DNA from: Methanohalophilus sp.
GTDB lineage: Archaea > Halobacteriota > Methanosarcinia > Methanosarcinales > Methanosarcinaceae
Direction of reading: 5' to 3'
NCBI RefSeq assembly: GCF_030156785.1
Contig: NZ_JASGLW010000007.1
Location: 1-64,000 of the forward strand
DNA: 64,000 nucleotides
Made by a program: the position numbers and the translations under genes. Each line of letters starts with the position of its first letter. Position 1 is the first letter of the stretch. This document shows positions 51,151 to 60,927 of the stretch, piece by piece. Below the pieces are notes generated by a model, which searched no databases, had not been told where the DNA came from, and saw nothing but the letters and a program-made list of their open reading frames with translations.

Positions 51151-52941
51151 TTAGTCTTTAAGATAGCTGAGAATTCTGGTAGCCAGTTTTTTTCCAATTC
51201 CCGGAACTTCCATTATTTCTTTTTCTGATGCAAGCCTGATTTTTTCCACGGAACCAAAGTGCTGGAGCAATGCTTTCTTCTTTTCTTTTCCAAGTCCTTC
51301 TACTGCATCCAGCTCAGAATGGGATAAGCGCGAACTTCGTCTCCTGCGGTGCGATGTAACTGCAAACCGGTGGGATTCATCCCTTACCTGCATCAGTAAT
51401 TTAAGCGCAGGAGATGTATGCGGCAGAATAAGAACTTTTTTTTCTGTATGCTTTGGGAAAACAATGTGCTCGAATTTCTTTGCAAGACCCACAAGCGGAA
51501 TGAAGATACCAAGATTGTCAAGCGCCTGCTGGGCGGCATTAACCTGCCCCTCCCCACCATCTATGAGAATTAGGTCTGGCTTATTATTATCATCCTCATT
51601 GATATGCTTATACCTGCGACCCACTACTTCTGCCATCATTGAGAAATCATCAATTCCTTCAACTGTCTTAATGTTAAAGTGCCTGTAATCCGCTTTTGCG
51701 GGCATACCATTACGGAAAACTACCATGGAACCTACAGCATCGGTTCCGGAAATATTGGAAATGTCAAAACCCTCGATATGTAGGGGTATTTTATCCAATC
51801 CCAATTTTTCTTTGAGTATCATCAATGCTTCCTCCGGAGATGCATCTGTAGCTTTCAGGGAATATTCTCTTTCCATTGCCATGGAAGCATTCATGATGGC
51901 CATTTCAACAAGCTTCCTTTTTTCTCCTTTCACAGGGGTCTGGATACTAACTTTTTTCCCGGCACACTTTGTGAGCCACTTTTCAAGAAGGATCTTCTCG
52001 CCTGGCTCCTCCTGCACAACTATTACAGGAGGAACGGGAGAATCACGATAATATTGTACTACAAAACCGGAAATAATCTCATCAATATCCGCTTTTCCTC
52101 GATTCAAGATGAAATCAGCCTTTCCAACAAGGTTTCCGCTGCGGACGAAAAATATCTGTACAAAGGCATTTTTCTCGTCACAGACAATCCCTATGACATC
52201 CTGATCATTAATTCCGGCAGTACTTCGTTGCTGTTTTTCAAAGTCATGCAAAGCTTTTATATGATCCCTGACCGCTGCAGCGGCTTCATATTGCTGCCTT
52301 GCAGCGTATTCTTCCATCTGCCGATTAAGTCGCCACAACAATTCCTTTGTGTCACCTTTCAGAAACTTCACAGCCGTTTCCACGTTTTTCCGGTATTCAT
52401 CCCTGTCAACTTTCCCGGTACATGGACCCATGCATCTACCTATATGCATGTTCAGGCAGGCTCTCTGCGGTTTTTCGGCAAGCTTTTTTCTGCATTTTCT
52501 GATTTTAAATAACTGGTTAATTATGTCCAGCGTTTTCCTTACAGGTTTTACACTTGTGTAGGGGCCAAAATAAACAGCATCGTCCATCAAACGCCGGCGT
52601 GTAAGGAAAATGCGGGGATAAGTTTCATTCAGGGTTATTTTAATGTAAGGATAGCGTTTGTCGTCCTTGAGATCCACATTGTAATGCGGTCGGTTTTTCT
52701 TGATCAGATTGGCTTCCAGAATCAGGGCTTCGATTTCAGAAGAGGTGACAATAAAATCTATGTTTGATATTTTTTCCACCATTCTTCGGGTTTTAGGTGT
52801 AAGATTTGAAGGAGAATGGAAATACTGACCAACTCTTTTTTTGAGATCTTTTGCTTTCCCTATGTATATTATGTTACCTGAGTTATCTTTCATCAGGTAA
52901 ACACCTGGGAGATTCGGGATTTTTGAAATATCAGGCTTCAT
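51151..52941 (-). CDS. uvrC: Excinuclease ABC subunit C
   Basis: A 596-residue nuclease of bacterial-type nucleotide excision repair. It has a GIY-YIG domain (GVYLMKDNSGNIIYIGKAKDLKKR), a UvrB-interacting UVR motif (RQMEEYAARQQYEAAAAVRDHI), the RNase-H-like C-terminal nuclease domain (LILIDGGEGQVNAA) and helix-hairpin-helix motifs (AVEGLGKEKKKALLQHFG, EVPGIGKKLA). It acts with UvrAB, acquired by many methanogens from bacteria. uvrA and uvrB are not in this window. Confidence 0.96.
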   Translation of the reverse strand: MKPDISKIPNLPGVYLMKDNSGNIIYIGKAKDLKKRVGQYFHSPSNLTPKTRRMVEKISNIDFIVTSSEIEALILEANLIKKNRPHYNVDLKDDKRYPYIKITLNETYPRIFLTRRRLMDDAVYFGPYTSVKPVRKTLDIINQLFKIRKCRKKLAEKPQRACLNMHIGRCMGPCTGKVDRDEYRKNVETAVKFLKGDTKELLWRLNRQMEEYAARQQYEAAAAVRDHIKALHDFEKQQRSTAGINDQDVIGIVCDEKNAFVQIFFVRSGNLVGKADFILNRGKADIDEIISGFVVQYYRDSPVPPVIVVQEEPGEKILLEKWLTKCAGKKVSIQTPVKGEKRKLVEMAIMNASMAMEREYSLKATDASPEEALMILKEKLGLDKIPLHIEGFDISNISGTDAVGSMVVFRNGMPAKADYRHFNIKTVEGIDDFSMMAEVVGRRYKHINEDDNNKPDLILIDGGEGQVNAAQQALDNLGIFIPLVGLAKKFEHIVFPKHTEKKVLILPHTSPALKLLMQVRDESHRFAVTSHRRRRSSRLSHSELDAVEGLGKEKKKALLQHFGSVEKIRLASEKEIMEVPGIGKKLATRILSYLKD

Positions 52942-52956
52942 TTACATCCTTTTATT

Positions 52957-53709
52957 TTACTGGCTTTCAAAAGTATAATCCATGAGGTCTTCGTATGTGA
53001 GTTTAATGATCTTTTCCAAGTTTACTATGTCCTCGCGATTGTATTCCAGGAGAAGGTCAAGTGCATCATCGTTTCCTCTTTCATAACGATTCCAGAGCCT
53101 AATAGCCTCTAAACCGTCGATTCCTATAGTATCCTCAGTCCTTGAAATCCCCAGATCCTCTTCGATTTGCTTGAGTCCGCCTATGTACCCGATTCTTCTC
53201 AAGGAGTACATAATATCCGCATGCAGATGCTTAAACTCAATTTGCGGATATTCTTTTTTTATGAATGGCAAATCGAAACGTGCTCCATTGAAAGTTACCA
53301 GATACTTGTATTTCAATAATTCCTCAATCGCATCGTCAAGATTAATTCCGCTAACAAAACTCTTCACATCATTCCCATTGTAAATCCCAATGACTGTAAT
53401 TTTTGAACTGGAAGGTGAAAGCCCGGTGGTTTCAATATCCACATATGCAACAGAATCAGAGAATGATCTGAAAGCTCGCCAGTGTTCCGAAGAGGGAAGG
53501 CTGGTGGCAAAATATTCCGAATCCTTTGCTTCTAGTCTATCCATTGATTCCTCTATACCCTGACATATTTTCTCAGATTTGGAACAGGGAAGTGGCAGCT
53601 CATGTTTTCTTTCAAGAAACTCATCCCATGAGCGTGTTCCGGTAGACCAGATTTTCTTTTCAACTACCTTGCCTATGCCCGGAATGTGAATATATGAGCT
53701 TGTTAGCAT
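52957..53709 (-). CDS. RNase H-like 3'-5' exonuclease-fold protein
   Basis: A 250-residue protein with a DEDD exonuclease fold of the YprB type: VAYVDIETTGLSPSS (first Asp-Glu), LVTFNGARFDLPFI, and a C-terminal EYNREDIVNLEKI holding the last Asp. The N-terminal 60 residues contain a small helix-hairpin-helix (IPGIGKVVEKKIW). Start at ATG 53709 behind AAGGTGA. A role in DNA repair is likely, next to uvrC, though the substrate is unknown. Confidence 0.85.
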   Translation of the reverse strand: MLTSSYIHIPGIGKVVEKKIWSTGTRSWDEFLERKHELPLPCSKSEKICQGIEESMDRLEAKDSEYFATSLPSSEHWRAFRSFSDSVAYVDIETTGLSPSSSKITVIGIYNGNDVKSFVSGINLDDAIEELLKYKYLVTFNGARFDLPFIKKEYPQIEFKHLHADIMYSLRRIGYIGGLKQIEEDLGISRTEDTIGIDGLEAIRLWNRYERGNDDALDLLLEYNREDIVNLEKIIKLTYEDLMDYTFESQ

Positions 53710-53886
53710 GAGAAATCACCTTGAAATGGAGGCTGTGATGAAAATCATATATACCTGTTGGTAGTAAATAAGTAAAAAACCAATGTTAAGTAAGCTTTTA
53801 GCCAAACTATTTATTGTTTGAGAAAATGTATTTATATGTACAATTTATGTATGACCTCTAAAATAACAAAGCTGACAGGGAATAAC

Positions 53887-54153
53887 ATGCGCGCAGATAT
53901 CACATCATTGTTCGGCCTGAATGTCTACACCACTTCTGGTACTCATGTGGGAAAAGTAAATGACGTTGTACTTAATGTAGAGGGAGGGGAAGTAAGCGGT
54001 CTTGCGATTACCGATATCAACAGGAAAATGTTTGATGTTCCCACAATGGGTGTTATAATACCCTATCGTTGGGTTGTAACATGTGGTGATATTGTCCTTA
54101 TCAGAGATGTTGTCAACAGATTTCAGAAAAAAGAAACTGAAGAAGAGGAATGA
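53887..54153 (+). CDS. PRC-barrel domain protein
   Basis: An 88-residue PRC-barrel protein (MRADITSLFGLNVYTTSGTHVGKVNDV, VIIPYRWVVTCGDIVLIRD) of the archaeal short type. These small beta-barrels can bind RNA or ribosomal components or other proteins, but most are uncharacterised. The start is ATG 53887 after AGGGA; TATA at about 53826-53836 gives a leader near 30 nt. Confidence 0.9.
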   Translation: MRADITSLFGLNVYTTSGTHVGKVNDVVLNVEGGEVSGLAITDINRKMFDVPTMGVIIPYRWVVTCGDIVLIRDVVNRFQKKETEEEE

Positions 54154-54162
54154 TCTTTCATC

Positions 54163-54894
54163 ATGAAAGACCGGGAGATCTATTCTGACTTGCGTTGCGC
54201 GCCTCCCATCATCATTCGCATTGACGGAAGGAACTTCAAGAATACACTTAATGAGATTGGATTCGAGAAGCCTTACGATAAGCAGTTTGCCTCTGCCATG
54301 GCAGGATCACTGGAGCTTCTTTTTACAAATAGCGGTTTAAATCCCGCATTCTCATACACTTTTTCAGATGAGGCAAGTATCGTATTTTACGACATCCCCT
54401 TTAACGGCAGGATTGAAAAACTGGATTCTATTATTCCCAGCTTTTTGAGTAGTGCTTTTACTCTTTTAATGGAACTTGATATTCCTATATCTTTTGATTC
54501 AAGAATAATACCCGTACAACCGGATCAAATTACTTCTTACATGCAGTGGAGACAAACTGAAGCATGGAGGAATTGCCTCTTTTCCTATGGATTCTATACT
54601 CTTATTTCCGAAGGAATGACTCAAAAGCAGGCTTTCCAAGAGCTATACGGAAAAAAATCCAGCGATATTCACGAATTGTTATTTCAGAGAGGTATCAATA
54701 TAGCCAGAGTTCCTGCGTGGCAGAGGCGCGGGATAACAGTTCACCGCGAAGAATATACCATAACAGGCTTCGATCCTTTAAGAGAGAAGAATACTGTATC
54801 TACACGATCCCGAATTACACAGCAATGGGATATCCCTCTGTTTAGCACCGATGAAGGAGTGGATTATCTCAAAAGATATATAACGTTGGATTGA
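54163..54894 (+). CDS. thg1: tRNA(His) guanylyltransferase-like protein (archaeal Thg1)
   Basis: A 243-residue 3'-5' polymerase-fold enzyme. It has the metal-binding IIIRIDGRNFKN and SYTFSDEASIVFYD motifs of Thg1 and the M-Q-W-R-Q-T-E-A-W-R-N-C phrase. It adds G at the -1 position or repairs tRNA 5' ends. In Methanosarcina acetivorans the homologue contains pyrrolysine from an in-frame TAG; here the whole frame is open without an internal amber codon. It lies nine bases after the PRC-barrel gene. Confidence 0.92.
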   Translation: MKDREIYSDLRCAPPIIIRIDGRNFKNTLNEIGFEKPYDKQFASAMAGSLELLFTNSGLNPAFSYTFSDEASIVFYDIPFNGRIEKLDSIIPSFLSSAFTLLMELDIPISFDSRIIPVQPDQITSYMQWRQTEAWRNCLFSYGFYTLISEGMTQKQAFQELYGKKSSDIHELLFQRGINIARVPAWQRRGITVHREEYTITGFDPLREKNTVSTRSRITQQWDIPLFSTDEGVDYLKRYITLD

Positions 54895-54949
54895 ATAAGG
54901 AAGTGCATATTTTTATATCTGTTTCACATTAGCGATGTGCGGTGAATCT

Positions 54950-55903
54950 ATGGAGAAAATTGATCTTATCAAAAGAAATGTACAGGAAATCGTAACCGAG
55001 AAGGAATTATTAGAGCTGCTGGAATCCACGGAATCCCCGTCTGTCTATACAGGTTATGAACCAAGCGGCAAAATCCATCTTGGTCATGTACTTACTGTCA
55101 ACAAACTCCTGGATTTGCAAAAAGTAGGATTTAACGTCACCGTTCTGCTTGCTGATGTGCATGCTTACCTTAATCAGAAAGGGACTCTTGAAGAAGTGCG
55201 CAAGATCGCGGATTACAACAAAAGATGTTTCCTCGCTTTGGGGCTTGATCCCGAAAAAACCAATTTTGTTTATGGATCGGATTTCCAATTAAGTTCTGAC
55301 TACATGCTGAATGTCCTGAAACTTACATGTTCTTCTTCCCTGAATCGTGCCCGAAGGAGCATGGATGAAGTCGGAAGAAAAATGGAAGATCCGAAAGTAT
55401 CCCAGATGGTCTATCCAATTATGCAGGCAATTGACATTGCTATGCTAGGAGTTGATGTTGCCCTTGGTGGAATTGATCAGCGTAAGATCCATATGCTTGC
55501 AAGGGAAGGTCTTCCTAGTCTGGGATATAAATCTCCAATATGTATACACACACCTATATTACTGGGACTTGATGGAAAAAAGATGTCTTCATCCAGTGAA
55601 AACTACATCTCGGTTGATGATAATGAAGCTGCAATAAAAAAGAAGATGAAAAAGGCATTCTGTCCCGCAGGTGAAATACATGATAATCCAGTTCTTGCCT
55701 TATTCAAGTATCACATCATCCCGCGTTATGAAAGAGTTGTTTTTGAAAGACCGGCTAAATTCGGCGGGGATCTTGAATGTAAAGGCTATGAAGAACTTGA
55801 ATCCGTATTTGAGAATGGTACTCTCCACCCTATGGATCTGAAAAACGGTGCTGCAAAATACATGAACATGATCCTTGAGCCAGTTAGAGAAGTTCTTCTC
55901 TAA
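54950..55903 (+). CDS. tyrS: Tyrosyl-tRNA synthetase
   Basis: A 317-residue class I synthetase with the HLGH version of HIGH (GKIHLGHVLTVNKLL) and KMSSS (LDGKKMSSSSENYI), and a tyrosine-binding pocket around VYTGYEPSG and LGGIDQRKIHML. The start is ATG 54950 after GGTGA with TATA at about 54910-54919. 317 residues is usual for archaeal TyrRS. Confidence 0.96.
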   Translation: MEKIDLIKRNVQEIVTEKELLELLESTESPSVYTGYEPSGKIHLGHVLTVNKLLDLQKVGFNVTVLLADVHAYLNQKGTLEEVRKIADYNKRCFLALGLDPEKTNFVYGSDFQLSSDYMLNVLKLTCSSSLNRARRSMDEVGRKMEDPKVSQMVYPIMQAIDIAMLGVDVALGGIDQRKIHMLAREGLPSLGYKSPICIHTPILLGLDGKKMSSSSENYISVDDNEAAIKKKMKKAFCPAGEIHDNPVLALFKYHIIPRYERVVFERPAKFGGDLECKGYEELESVFENGTLHPMDLKNGAAKYMNMILEPVREVLL

Positions 55904-55984
55904 TTTCTCCATTTCTTGTTGACGCAATTTATTTATCATTTGCAACACAGATTAAAATAAGCGAATCCAATCGAGCGGGGTTTT

Positions 55985-57118
55985 ATGAAATACACATTTC
56001 AGGATTCTACAGAGTTACCGGTACAACGTGACTTCATTCGTGATATGCGTGATTTCATGGAAGCTTGCAAGCAGGTACTTCCGGTAGAGAGTGCTGCAAT
56101 TGAAAAAACCGAGCAGGTTCGGGAAACAACTGCCAGTTTGCAGGCAAAGCTAGAGGAATTAACCGGGATTCATGAAAAGATGCTACAATGCATTGATTCT
56201 GTTATAGGGAACAATGATTACGACGAAATAAGAAATTACAGGGATTCCGTCATCAAAACCTGTGATGCTTGTGCCGAAAAGGGCAAAAATGATTTAAAAT
56301 CAATGCTGGACAATGTTTCAAAAGAACTTGACGATGAAATGGCAGTTATCAAAAGACAAATCCTTTCCATGCTCAATCCCCTGTTTGAAGGTGGTATTTA
56401 CGGAGCAGAAAAAAGATATTCTGCGATGCAATCGATTGATGGTATGAAAGGAGTCATGACAGCTGATCTTGGACCCATGGAGTACCAGTGTGATCTTACT
56501 TTTGATCGCCCATTTGTTACACTAAAATACCTAATGGGTTCTTTGTTCCTTCCCAAATGGTCGAAATCAGGCATTATTTACAAAGAAGCAAAAGTGAAAA
56601 TGGAAGACGTGTCGGATTTCTTACTTTCCACATTCGATTACGATGGAAAATCACGGATAGAAACTACTTTTAAGAGCAAGAAATCCGATAAAGTCCTGAA
56701 AATATTACATGAGGGAGATGAACTCCGCGTTTTCCTCGATGATGTCGAGATTACTGCTGACAGTATGCTTGTTCGCTCAATCAAATTTGAAGAAATAAAT
56801 GGTCTTCTGACTTCCACAGTAGATTATGTAAAGTCCCACATTAAATCCCAGAGGCTAACATCCCTTCTTCTCAATGGGGAAGATGCTATTCTAAACACAG
56901 AGGTATTTGATTGCCTGAAACTGGTTGCTGAACAATATTCTGATATAATCAGGGAGTGTCTCCAGCGTGGTTATGTTGAGGGAGAAATTACCATAAAGAT
57001 GGAGCAACAGGATGGTACACGTACCGAAAAGTACCTCTCAAAGGCAGAAGTTTTCGAAGAACTCTCCGAACTTGGTAGTGAAGGACTTGAAATTGCAAGC
57101 GTTCTTGGTCTGAAATAA
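55985..57118 (+). CDS. Uncharacterised protein with N-terminal coiled coil
   Basis: A 377-residue soluble protein. Residues of about 25-135 are helical and coiled-coil-like (IEKTEQVRETTASLQAKLEE, KGKNDLKSMLDNVSKELDDE), followed by a beta-rich middle (DLGPMEYQCDLTFDRPFVTL, RIETTFKSKKSDKVLKILHE) and a helical C-terminus. I recognise no family or catalytic motif. It lies between tyrS and the CPA2 antiporter on the same strand with an SD (GAGCGGGG) of its own. Confidence 0.8.
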   Translation: MKYTFQDSTELPVQRDFIRDMRDFMEACKQVLPVESAAIEKTEQVRETTASLQAKLEELTGIHEKMLQCIDSVIGNNDYDEIRNYRDSVIKTCDACAEKGKNDLKSMLDNVSKELDDEMAVIKRQILSMLNPLFEGGIYGAEKRYSAMQSIDGMKGVMTADLGPMEYQCDLTFDRPFVTLKYLMGSLFLPKWSKSGIIYKEAKVKMEDVSDFLLSTFDYDGKSRIETTFKSKKSDKVLKILHEGDELRVFLDDVEITADSMLVRSIKFEEINGLLTSTVDYVKSHIKSQRLTSLLLNGEDAILNTEVFDCLKLVAEQYSDIIRECLQRGYVEGEITIKMEQQDGTRTEKYLSKAEVFEELSELGSEGLEIASVLGLK

Positions 57119-57200
57119 ACGACGGGATATAAGGCGAATGCTGCAGCTAATGCAAACTTATTTGAGATTGTTTCTGTATATTTGAGTTAAGGATTTATTT

Positions 57201-59204
57201 ATGGAAGCGCCTCTTCTAAATGATATATTAATAATATTCGGATTGTCAATTGCAACTTTGTATGTATGCCACAAGCTTAACCTTTCAATAATTGTAGGTT
57301 TTCTTTTTACCGGTGTTCTTGTTGGTCCCTATGGATTGGGGTTGATTGATGCGGTTGAGGAAGTTGAACTCCTTGCAGAGATCGGTATAATTTTCCTTCT
57401 TTTCAGCATTGGTGTAGAACTTTCTATCAAGGATTTATGGAAAATGAAGAGAGTGGTTTTCCTTGGTGGCTTCCTTCAGGTCGCAATTACTGCCGCAGTC
57501 ACGTCTATAGCGTCACTAGAACTTGGATATTCGTATAACGAAGCAGTATTCCTTGGATTCCTGATATCACTGAGCAGTACTGCAATTGTACTCAAAATAT
57601 TGCAAACCCGTGCTGAATTACACTCTCTTCACGGGAAGAATATTCTTTCAATTTTACTTTTCCAGGATGTAATTGTGGTTGCAATGATTGTTGTAACACC
57701 CATTCTTGCAGGAACGGGAGAAACAGGAATTGGAGCAATTCTTCAGATACTGGCAATGGCATTTGCCATCATCTTACTGGTCATAGTTGCTTCACGATGG
57801 ATTGTCCCATATCTCCTTTTCCAGATCACAAAAACACGAAACCCTGAACTTTTTATGCTAAGCATTATTGTAATTTGTCTCTCTGTTGCATTACTCACTG
57901 CGAGTATTGGCCTGTCCCTTGCACTAGGTGCCTTTCTTGCTGGGCTGATTATTTCCGAATCCGAGTACAGTCATCAGGCTCTCGGCAACATCTTGCCATT
58001 TCGAGATATTTTCCTGAGTTTTTTCTTTGTATCAGTAGGAATGTTGCTAGATGTGGGTTTCTTTCTGGAGAGACCTTTTTTGATTATATTTGTAGCAATA
58101 CTCGTAATGCTGGCTAAATCTTTCATCGCAGGTTTTGTATCATCAATGATGGGATACCCTATGCGAACGTCTGTTCTTACAGGTATTGCCCTTTCGCAGG
58201 TAGGGGAATTTTCATTTATCCTGTCAAAATTCGGCCTTGATGCCGGACTTCTTGACGTACATACTTATCAGATCTTTCTGGATATTTCAATATTTACAAT
58301 GGCAGCAACATCGGTTGCAATTGCAATTTCCCCGCGTGTTGCGGACCTTGTGGCGAAATTACCGATTCCCCCAATTCTTAAAAATGGTCTGTCGTCGAAC
58401 AAACTGTCGTTTCTACCGGATAAAAATGTTCAGCTCAAGGGTCACCTGATTATTGTAGGATTTGGATTTAACGGAAGGACAGTAGCAAAAGCTGCCAAAG
58501 CTGCGGGCATCCCATACGTCGTTATTGAGAGTAATCCGCAGAGCGTAAGGGATGGACTTGAAGCAGGACATCGTATATTCTATGGTGATGCATCACAGGA
58601 ATCGGTACTTGAGCATGCTTCAATCAACACCGCAAAGGTTATGGTAATTGGAATCTCGGATGCTCCTGCTACAAGAAGAATAACATGGATGGCACGTTCT
58701 ATGAACCCTAACATTCACATTATTGCAAGAACCCGTTATCTTCAGGAAGTTGAGCCGCTTTACGAACTCGGTGCAAACGAGGTTATTCCAGAAGAGTTTG
58801 AAACTTCCGTGGAAATATTCGTAAGGTTACTTCGTCGCTATCTTATTCCAGAAGACCAAATCAAGCAATTTATAGCTGATGTAAGGTCAGACAGTTACGA
58901 AATGTTGCGTAGTCTATCCTCAGAACCTATATCTTTGGCTGATATGCAATTTGATATACCTAATGTTGACATTGTTTCCCTACGAGTTCCGCTGGGATCA
59001 GAGGTTGTTGGTAAGACCTTAAAAGATCTGGATTTGCGACATAAATTTGGAGTTACCGTGCTTGCGATAAGGCGGGGACTTGATGTTATAACCAGTCCTG
59101 ACGGTGATACAAAGTTGCTCGAAGGAGATATTCTTGTGCTAATGGGAAAACATGAAAAGCTGGAACAATTTGGGGATCTTTTTGTGAATGTGGATGACAA
59201 CTAA
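57201..59204 (+). CDS. CPA2-family cation:proton antiporter with RCK domains (KefB-like)
   Basis: A 667-residue protein. Residues 1-395 form about 12 membrane segments of the Kef/CPA2 type (GFLFTGVLVGPYGLGLI, SLSSTAIVLKIL, ISEFSFIL-like EVGEFSFILSKFGL). RCK_N follows (HLIIVGFGFNGRTVAKAAKAAG, FYGDASQ) and RCK_C ends the protein (LRVPLGSEVVGKTLKDLDLR). It should exchange K+ or Na+ for protons under ligand control. Its placement before trkA and trkH marks a K+ homeostasis region. c-di-AMP and NAD(H) are the common ligands of such domains. Confidence 0.92.
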   Translation: MEAPLLNDILIIFGLSIATLYVCHKLNLSIIVGFLFTGVLVGPYGLGLIDAVEEVELLAEIGIIFLLFSIGVELSIKDLWKMKRVVFLGGFLQVAITAAVTSIASLELGYSYNEAVFLGFLISLSSTAIVLKILQTRAELHSLHGKNILSILLFQDVIVVAMIVVTPILAGTGETGIGAILQILAMAFAIILLVIVASRWIVPYLLFQITKTRNPELFMLSIIVICLSVALLTASIGLSLALGAFLAGLIISESEYSHQALGNILPFRDIFLSFFFVSVGMLLDVGFFLERPFLIIFVAILVMLAKSFIAGFVSSMMGYPMRTSVLTGIALSQVGEFSFILSKFGLDAGLLDVHTYQIFLDISIFTMAATSVAIAISPRVADLVAKLPIPPILKNGLSSNKLSFLPDKNVQLKGHLIIVGFGFNGRTVAKAAKAAGIPYVVIESNPQSVRDGLEAGHRIFYGDASQESVLEHASINTAKVMVIGISDAPATRRITWMARSMNPNIHIIARTRYLQEVEPLYELGANEVIPEEFETSVEIFVRLLRRYLIPEDQIKQFIADVRSDSYEMLRSLSSEPISLADMQFDIPNVDIVSLRVPLGSEVVGKTLKDLDLRHKFGVTVLAIRRGLDVITSPDGDTKLLEGDILVLMGKHEKLEQFGDLFVNVDDN

Positions 59205-59216
59205 AGGGGTTTGGTT

Positions 59217-59348
59217 ATGGAACGTTCATTAAATACGATAATAGAAAAACTGGATCGCAAAGAGGCTAAGGTTCTGACGTCACGGCAGATTACTTTACTC
59301 TATACGGACACCACAACCTTAAAATCCTCAAATAGGGCATCTTCATGA
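59217..59348 (+). pseudogene. Short frame, possible transposase relic
   Basis: A 43-codon frame that begins with ATG 59217 after AGGGG, 12 bases past the antiporter stop. It reads MERSLNTIIEKLDRKEAKV, then LTSRQITLLYTDTTTLKSS. The segment LLYTDTTTL resembles the first catalytic strand (Y-x-D-x-T-x-L) of IS4/IS1634-type transposases. It ends abruptly and no other transposase part follows. It could also be a real small gene; the evidence is slight. Confidence 0.25.
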
Positions 59349-59586
59349 AACTCATGGAAGAATCGTAGATCTCTTATCAAACTGCATTTTTGCAATCTTT
59401 TTCTTAAAGTGATCTACCATTACTTCATTAGCTTTTCCGATGGTATTTTACCACAATTATACATTCCTTTAATTGTCGTAAATCCGCGATCAGTTCTTTC
59501 AAATTATAGCTTTCTGCTGCTTTATGCTACGGTAACCTTTAACAATGTGTTTATAATATTATCCAAGGTTGGATTGAGGAAGTCGT
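59349..59586. promoter_or_regulatory. Gene-free stretch with trkA promoter
   Basis: Nothing coding is seen. Near the end a TATA box GTTTATAATA (59548-59557) precedes trkA with SD TTGAGGAA, giving a very short leader. Confidence 0.5.
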
Positions 59587-60921
59587 ATGAAAATCATTAT
59601 CATTGGTGGCGGTGAGGTTGGCTATCATATTGCCAGTTCACTCTACCAGAATAACGATATTGTAGTCATTGAAAATGATGAAGATGCCTGCCTTAGAATT
59701 GATGAATTGGATGTGCAGGTAATTCGTGGGAATGGTGCAAATGCTGCAATTCTCAGGAAAATCCTTCCTAATACTAATCTCCTTGTAGCAGTCACTGGGT
59801 CAGACGAAGTTAATATCGTATCATGTATGGCTTCCAAACTGATCATGCAGTCAAATCCAAATTTTAAGACAATGGCAAGGGTCAGTAACCCTGATTATAT
59901 CGACAGTCCTGTTGCAAAAAGGACCCAGCTTGGTATTGATGTAATGGTTTGTCCCGAATTATCCCTTGCATCTGAGATTGCAGATATCCTCTCTATTCCT
60001 GCAGCAATTGACACAGAACGATTTGCTGATGGTAAAGTTATGATGATGGAGTTTGTTGTGAAAAAAGACAACGAACTTGTAAGAAAAAAAGTCAAAGACC
60101 TCGATCTTCCGGAAGGTTGTATTTTAAGTGCCCTGTTCCGTGACTCTGAATTAATAATTCCTCATGGGGATGATGTAATCCTTGCAGGAGACCACATGGT
60201 TATAATGGGAAAATCCAACTCAATGATGGAGATCCCAGCACTCTTTGGCGAAATCGGAAGGAAAAAAAGCCGAATTATGATCATTGGAGGAGGTGTAGTT
60301 GGCTTCTATCTTGCTAAACTTCTGGAGCATACACACTTGAAAGTTAAGCTTATAGAGAAGGACAAAGAGCGCTCTGAATATATCGCGGAAGAACTTTCGA
60401 ACATACTTGTTTTAAGAGGAGATGGGACAGATCTAAACCTTCTTAAGGAAGAGGGGATCGGAGACATGGATGTTGTAATCTCTGTCACTGGTAGTGATGA
60501 AAAAAATTTATTATGTGCCCTTCTAGCAAAACAACTTGGCGCAAAAAAAGTAATCGTGCGTGCAGATCATTACGATTATGTTCCTCTCTTTGAAATGGTG
60601 GGTGTTGACAGAGCTGCAAGTCCAAAGGAAGCTACTGTTAACGAAGTCTTAAAACTGACAATGGGTACAGGAATTGCGGCACTCACTACACTTGAGGGTG
60701 AGAAAGTTGAAATTATAGAGTATACAGTCTCTCCCAATTCAAGAATTGAGGGCACTCCTCTCAAGGATGTCCAGTTCCCGCGTGGTGCCATTGTAAGCAT
60801 GGTAGTGAAAGGGAATGAAACACATGTCCCCAGAGGAGATTATGTTATTAAAGCCGGTGATCATGTATTGATTTTTTCTCTTCCCTCTGTCCTCCATGAG
60901 GTTGAAAAACTCTTCAAATGA
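59587..60921 (+). CDS. trkA: Trk potassium uptake regulatory protein TrkA
   Basis: A 444-residue cytosolic regulator with two tandem RCK_N/RCK_C units: first IIIGGGEVGYHIASSLY (residue 3), second IMIIGGGVVGFYLAKLLE (about 230). Each binds NAD(H) or ATP; together they gate TrkH. Its stop lies six bases before the trkH start, so both form one operon. Confidence 0.95.
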   Translation: MKIIIIGGGEVGYHIASSLYQNNDIVVIENDEDACLRIDELDVQVIRGNGANAAILRKILPNTNLLVAVTGSDEVNIVSCMASKLIMQSNPNFKTMARVSNPDYIDSPVAKRTQLGIDVMVCPELSLASEIADILSIPAAIDTERFADGKVMMMEFVVKKDNELVRKKVKDLDLPEGCILSALFRDSELIIPHGDDVILAGDHMVIMGKSNSMMEIPALFGEIGRKKSRIMIIGGGVVGFYLAKLLEHTHLKVKLIEKDKERSEYIAEELSNILVLRGDGTDLNLLKEEGIGDMDVVISVTGSDEKNLLCALLAKQLGAKKVIVRADHYDYVPLFEMVGVDRAASPKEATVNEVLKLTMGTGIAALTTLEGEKVEIIEYTVSPNSRIEGTPLKDVQFPRGAIVSMVVKGNETHVPRGDYVIKAGDHVLIFSLPSVLHEVEKLFK

Positions 60922-60927
60922 AATGAA

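Noticed and set aside
59349-59460. Minus-strand open stretch with MVDHFKKKIAKM
   Set aside because: About 30 codons, bounded by stops, with no start context or recognisable family.
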